NCBI GenBank assembly: GCA_900551585.1
Contig: URWU01000003.1
Span: 1-25,705 of the forward strand
DNA: 25,705 nucleotides
Direction: 5' to 3'
DNA from: an uncultured Alphaproteobacteria bacterium
GTDB taxonomy: Bacteria; Pseudomonadota; Alphaproteobacteria; RF32; CAG-239
Shown here: in pieces, positions 22,644 through 25,705 of the stretch
Layout: the number at the start of each line of letters is the position of its first letter
Numbering within the stretch: position 1 is the first letter of the stretch
The notes under the pieces: generated by a model
Databases searched by the model: none
What the model was told of the DNA's origin: nothing
The model's input: the letters and a program-made list of their open reading frames with translations, nothing else
Program-made: the position numbers and the translations under genes

Positions 22644-23451
22644 GCCGGTTATTATCCTGCCGTTTTGGGAAACAATCCGCCGCAGTTTCAGCTATATTTT
22701 AACCAATTTTAATGCGCTGGTTAAGGCAAGCGCCGCTTGGTTTGTCCTGTTGCTGGCGTTTGATATGGTCACAAACTTTCCGTCCCTGTGCAGCCTGAAT
22801 GCCGCGATTTGCAACGGCGGCTGGGCACAGAATGTGTCTTTGGTGGCTTTGACCGTTTCGGCCATTGCCGTCATCATCTCCTATATCCGCCATATCGTGC
22901 TGCATACGGATAATTCCGGTTATTGGAACTTGAACTTCGGCAAAAGAGAACTCCGCTACATCGGCGCTGCTTTTGTCTTTATGTTCATTATCGCGGTGCC
23001 ATCTTTCATCTATGGTTTTGTGGCCGGTTTCATCGGGGCAGTAATGGGAATGGATAAAATCATTTTTACGCAGATTTTCTTTCTCGGCCTGCTGGTCATG
23101 TTGATTTTCTGCGCGCGCTTTTATCTGGTCTTTCCTGCTGTGGCATTAGACAACCGCGAAGTCGGTTTCAAAAAATCTTTCAGCATGACAAAAGGCAATA
23201 CCAATAAAATCTTTTGGGGCCAGATGGTTATTATGCTGCCGGTTTTTGCCGCTTTGCTGATTTTATCGGTTTTGTTCCGTGCGATCGGTTCTGACAGCTA
23301 TGTCGTCAAAATGCTGTTTGCTTTTCTGATGTTGTCCGTGTCATTTTTGGACGCCGGACTGAAAGCGGCTTATTTTGCCCATATCTATCAATACTTTATG
23401 TATTTTGCGCAAAAGCAGGAAGAAAAAATCTCAGAAGCCGTGCCGGAATAA
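22630..23451 (+). CDS. Six-span membrane protein, probable paralogue of its neighbour
   Basis: A 273-residue membrane protein. After a short N-terminus with ILPFWETIRRSF (9-20) there are six hydrophobic spans (about 30-48, 70-90, 110-137, 144-170, 195-216 and 226-250). RFYLVFP at 163-169 ends span 4, and KSFSMTKGN (182-190) follows; this matches the position and form of RFYSIVP in the upstream protein. I chose ATG 22630 because GGAG (22617-22620) is 9 nt upstream and the longer open frame from 22546 lies inside the previous gene. The 14-bp overlap suggests coupled translation and possibly a heteromeric membrane complex. That is inference. Function is unknown; no transporter or enzyme motif is visible. 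Confidence 0.82.
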   Translation: MSENKPVIILPFWETIRRSFSYILTNFNALVKASAAWFVLLLAFDMVTNFPSLCSLNAAICNGGWAQNVSLVALTVSAIAVIISYIRHIVLHTDNSGYWNLNFGKRELRYIGAAFVFMFIIAVPSFIYGFVAGFIGAVMGMDKIIFTQIFFLGLLVMLIFCARFYLVFPAVALDNREVGFKKSFSMTKGNTNKIFWGQMVIMLPVFAALLILSVLFRAIGSDSYVVKMLFAFLMLSVSFLDAGLKAAYFAHIYQYFMYFAQKQEEKISEAVPE

Positions 23452-23483
23452 AAAAAGCCCCGTTCAAGACGGGGTACTTTTTT
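23451..23483. terminator. Bidirectional terminator between convergent genes
   Basis: A stem CCCCGT (23458-23463) with ACGGGG (23469-23474), loop TCAAG, is flanked by A7 on the left and T6 on the right. The minus-strand stop codon (23482-23484) lies at the edge of the T run. Confidence 0.85.
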
Positions 23484-25632
23484 ATATTTTGCTGATCATC
23501 GTATTGATGATATCCAGCTTGTAATAAGCTTTGTTAAGACTGTTTTCCGGATAATGCTCCTCGACATCAAGGGCAAAAACTGCCGCCTGGTTGATTAAGA
23601 AGTCACGGCCGGTGTTAATTTCTTTAGCCTTGCGAACCAGGAGCTGCTGATATTCCTGCGCATCTTTGACGGAAGCGCCGAGCAGGCCGCCGCGCTGGGC
23701 ATAAAGCTTGCTGTATTCAAAAATGGTATAAACAATCGTCAGCAGAACCAAAACAGTCAGCGGGCTGACAATCGCCAGCATAATAAACATGGTTGCCAGT
23801 AGAGAAATAACCGCTGTTGTTTTTGCCAGCCACTTTTTCCATTTGGCGTGAAAACTTATTTTCAAAACCCACAGGCAAATGGCAAAAACAGCCGTTCCGC
23901 CAAGCATAAAGATAAAATTATACCAGATATCATGGCTGAGGGCGGCAATGAAAAATTCTGAAATCAGCAGCATGCCGACGCTGAACAATAAATAGCCGAT
24001 ATTCAGCTTCAGGCTCAGAAGATTAACTCTTTTATGCGCGGCCTTGTCAATGATAGCCATGGCGCGTTTGATTTTCAGGCTTGAATAAGAATTGATGTTC
24101 AAAATCGCTTCATGGCCGGTAAACAAATGGCCGATAGCGCGGCGCTCATCTTTGCTGAGAGACTTCAAATCATCGGTCTTTTTGACCAGCAGGACATTAT
24201 TGTCATTTTCTTCAATATCGATAATATTCTTGCGGTACAGGTCAAGCAGAAAGGCGCCGAAAGACTTTTTGTCAATCAGACCCTTGGCCAGATAGCGCAA
24301 AATCGGGGCTTCTTTATGCATACCGCTGATTTTATGATTGCGGTTGCGGCGGATATACTGCCATGAGAAAAAGTATGAGGCGGCAATGGCAATCAATCCC
24401 AAAACCGAGAAAATAATGTCGCCGTAACTATTAATGAAGCGCAGAAACTTTTTTGTTAATGTAATGTTGGAAACCGCACCTTTGGGAATGGAAACAATCA
24501 TTTGCATCGCCTGACCGATAAACAGCGGCGTCTGCGACACAAAGCCGAGAATATTATCTTCTTCCTGAGAGATGATAACCGCGTCTTCATTCCACATGCC
24601 GGGGTAGCCGGACAGAGCCGACTGGCCGAGCTGTTTGGTTGACGGCGGCATAATAACCACGGCGCCGGCACGGGCAATCACCAGATTCCACACGCTGCCG
24701 GTCAGATTCCAGTAAAATTCATCAAACTCGTCATATTGGAACAACTGGTTGTCGAGCGTATAGCGGAATTGATATTCATAAATGCCGGGCGCCAGTTCGG
24801 ATTTCTGTGCCGGCTCTAAAAAAAAGTAATTATTACGATCAACGATTTTATAGGGAACAGATGTTTCGTTGATTGAAACATCCAAAAGGTTTAAATCCAC
24901 TTTCTGGCGTTCGCCCTGACGGGTATAAACATATCTCGGAAAAGCGCGGATAATGCCGTTCTTGAGTTTTTCGCCGTTGGCAACCGCAATAATGGTGTCT
25001 GTTACCTGAATCAGACCGTCAGGCAGCAAGTCGATTCTCGAGAAAAAATAAGGAATATGTTCTTTGGCCGGAACCAGTGTTTTGTCATAGTTCGGCGGCA
25101 GCTCAACGTCAATCACGTCAATATTGGCTTTTTTCCATTCTTCACGCTGATAAGCTTCCCACATCTGCCGCTGCTGGACAGCGTCGGCGGCACCGGGCTG
25201 CATACCTGTCGGCGAACCTTGCTGCTCGGTATAAATAGGAGCGGTTGGGCGCGGCTTGCTGGTATCAACCAGCTTGCTCATGGCATTGTCATAAATTCGT
25301 TCAAAGGTACTTTTCTTGGCCTGTTTTTCCATCTCCAGCTGTTCGGGCGTTTTCTGAACATTGATTGCGCCGTCGCCGCCGATGCCTTCGTCTCCCTCAA
25401 GCGTTGTTTTCACAACTTTGCGCAGACGGTCCTTCAGATAAGCACTCATCTGCTCTTCGTTCATCTGTTTCAGACGGGCTTTTTCTTCCAAAACTTCTTT
25501 GGAAAGTTTGAGATTGTTCTGGTTATCTTTTTTAGCGCTGTCAATGTTCGAAACCGACCTTGTGGCGGCATTCGGCAAAGCCGGATAAAGGCAGATAACG
25601 CTGAAACATATTGCAAGAAAAAGTTTTCTCAT
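23482..25632 (-). CDS. DUF2207-type membrane protein with signal peptide
   Basis: A 716-residue protein resembling the DUF2207 family of predicted membrane proteins; its function is not known. A signal peptide occupies about 1-22 (RKLFLAICFSVICLYPALP, then NAA). A charged region with coiled-coil tendency (40-75) and a Pro/Gln-rich linker (90-165) come before the external beta domain (about 172-390, with VELPPNYD, DLLPDGLIQV and FYWNLTGSVWNLV). A first span lies at 403-424, then a cytoplasmic winged-helix-like part (435-535) typical of the family, then spans at about 544-562, 571-592, 605-621 and 622-638, and a cytoplasmic tail. Upstream in-frame codons would extend the protein by eight residues, but ATG 25632 begins a clean signal peptide. 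The ribosome-binding site is weak. The N-terminal 170-residue extension before DUF2207 looks longer than I expect for the family. Confidence 0.78.
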   Translation of the reverse strand: MRKLFLAICFSVICLYPALPNAATRSVSNIDSAKKDNQNNLKLSKEVLEEKARLKQMNEEQMSAYLKDRLRKVVKTTLEGDEGIGGDGAINVQKTPEQLEMEKQAKKSTFERIYDNAMSKLVDTSKPRPTAPIYTEQQGSPTGMQPGAADAVQQRQMWEAYQREEWKKANIDVIDVELPPNYDKTLVPAKEHIPYFFSRIDLLPDGLIQVTDTIIAVANGEKLKNGIIRAFPRYVYTRQGERQKVDLNLLDVSINETSVPYKIVDRNNYFFLEPAQKSELAPGIYEYQFRYTLDNQLFQYDEFDEFYWNLTGSVWNLVIARAGAVVIMPPSTKQLGQSALSGYPGMWNEDAVIISQEEDNILGFVSQTPLFIGQAMQMIVSIPKGAVSNITLTKKFLRFINSYGDIIFSVLGLIAIAASYFFSWQYIRRNRNHKISGMHKEAPILRYLAKGLIDKKSFGAFLLDLYRKNIIDIEENDNNVLLVKKTDDLKSLSKDERRAIGHLFTGHEAILNINSYSSLKIKRAMAIIDKAAHKRVNLLSLKLNIGYLLFSVGMLLISEFFIAALSHDIWYNFIFMLGGTAVFAICLWVLKISFHAKWKKWLAKTTAVISLLATMFIMLAIVSPLTVLVLLTIVYTIFEYSKLYAQRGGLLGASVKDAQEYQQLLVRKAKEINTGRDFLINQAAVFALDVEEHYPENSLNKAYYKLDIINTMISKI

Positions 25633-25658
25633 AAAAACACACTTCGCTGTTAACAAAA

Positions 25659-25664
25659 ATTATA
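25659..25664 (-). promoter_or_regulatory. -10 box upstream of the DUF2207-type gene
   Basis: A perfect TATAAT on the minus strand lies 26 bp before the ATG at 25632. Its -35 box would fall in the adapter, so it is cut off by the contig end. Confidence 0.5.
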
Positions 25665-25667
25665 TAA

Positions 25668-25705
25668 CTGTCTCTTATACACATCTGACGCTGCCGACGA
25701 CTAGT
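25668..25705. other. Illumina Nextera adapter (i5 side), not genomic
   Basis: The 19-bp Tn5 mosaic end (25668-25686) and the rest of the read-1 transposase adapter (to 25700) are followed by CTAGT, the start of an i5 index; from memory this fits the reverse complement of S513. Genomic DNA ends at 25667. Confidence 0.97.

Noticed and set aside
24..25686. Inverted 19-bp ends resembling a composite transposon
   Set aside because: They are Tn5 mosaic ends inside commercial adapters with index bases outside them; no transposase is encoded in the window.
1..25705. CRISPR arrays, tRNA or rRNA genes, prophage or integrase genes
   Set aside because: I saw no regularly spaced repeats, cloverleaf-like sequence, ribosomal sequence or recombinase motifs on either strand.

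Overview
This is a bacterial chromosomal fragment with moderate GC, dense short-spaced genes and the standard code (TAA, TAG and TGA all act as stops). Gene content points to an alphaproteobacterium: a YajC starting with a short FISDAFAQ-type leader, a PtsP (EI-Ntr) with GAF domain, the run rodZ-ispG-hisS-prfA, and a full-length DnaE. The oxygen-labile iron-sulfur serine dehydratase would suit an anaerobic, perhaps gut-associated, member of the group; that placement is inference. Both ends carry Illumina Nextera adapter sequence (1-42 and 25668-25705), so genuine DNA is only 43-25667 and the contig ends are technical.

Layout. 43-206 (-): truncated yajC. 434-1105 (+): HAD phosphatase. 1169-5835 (+): a tight three-gene operon of a membrane-anchored MEMO1-AMMECR1 fusion, an M49-like zinc metallohydrolase and L-serine dehydratase, closed by a hairpin terminator. 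5986-6518 (+): a small membrane protein and a 49-residue lipoprotein. 6579-7478 (-): a one-domain, degenerate DEAD-box-like protein, divergent from an isochorismatase-family hydrolase (7575-8120, +). 8234-9163 (-): a protein with weak kinase-fold resemblance. 9464-9925 (+): a hypothetical gene behind an unusual AT-rich leader. 10005-10367 (-): a stand-alone phosphomannose-isomerase-type cupin.

10465-17312 (+) is the housekeeping core: ptsP, rodZ, ispG, hisS, prfA. They cover nitrogen-PTS signalling, cell shape, isoprenoid synthesis, histidyl-tRNA charging and translation termination. 17420-18049 (-) is an unknown soluble protein. 18262-23451 (+) holds dnaE followed, almost without gap, by two related six-span membrane proteins. 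23482-25632 (-) is a secreted or membrane DUF2207-type protein.

All five convergent gene pairs are separated by a strong hairpin flanked by A and T runs, working as shared bidirectional terminators. I found no CRISPR array, tRNA, rRNA, insertion sequence or prophage. Most of the window is ordinary core genome. The points most worth a second look are the anchored MEMO-AMMECR1 fusion without its radical-SAM partner, the helicase-like protein that has lost its second RecA domain and DEAD glutamate, the kinase-like protein, the leader at 9164-9463, and a 13-nt A tract lying between candidate promoter boxes. I do not see a clear multi-gene system that is both new and well supported.
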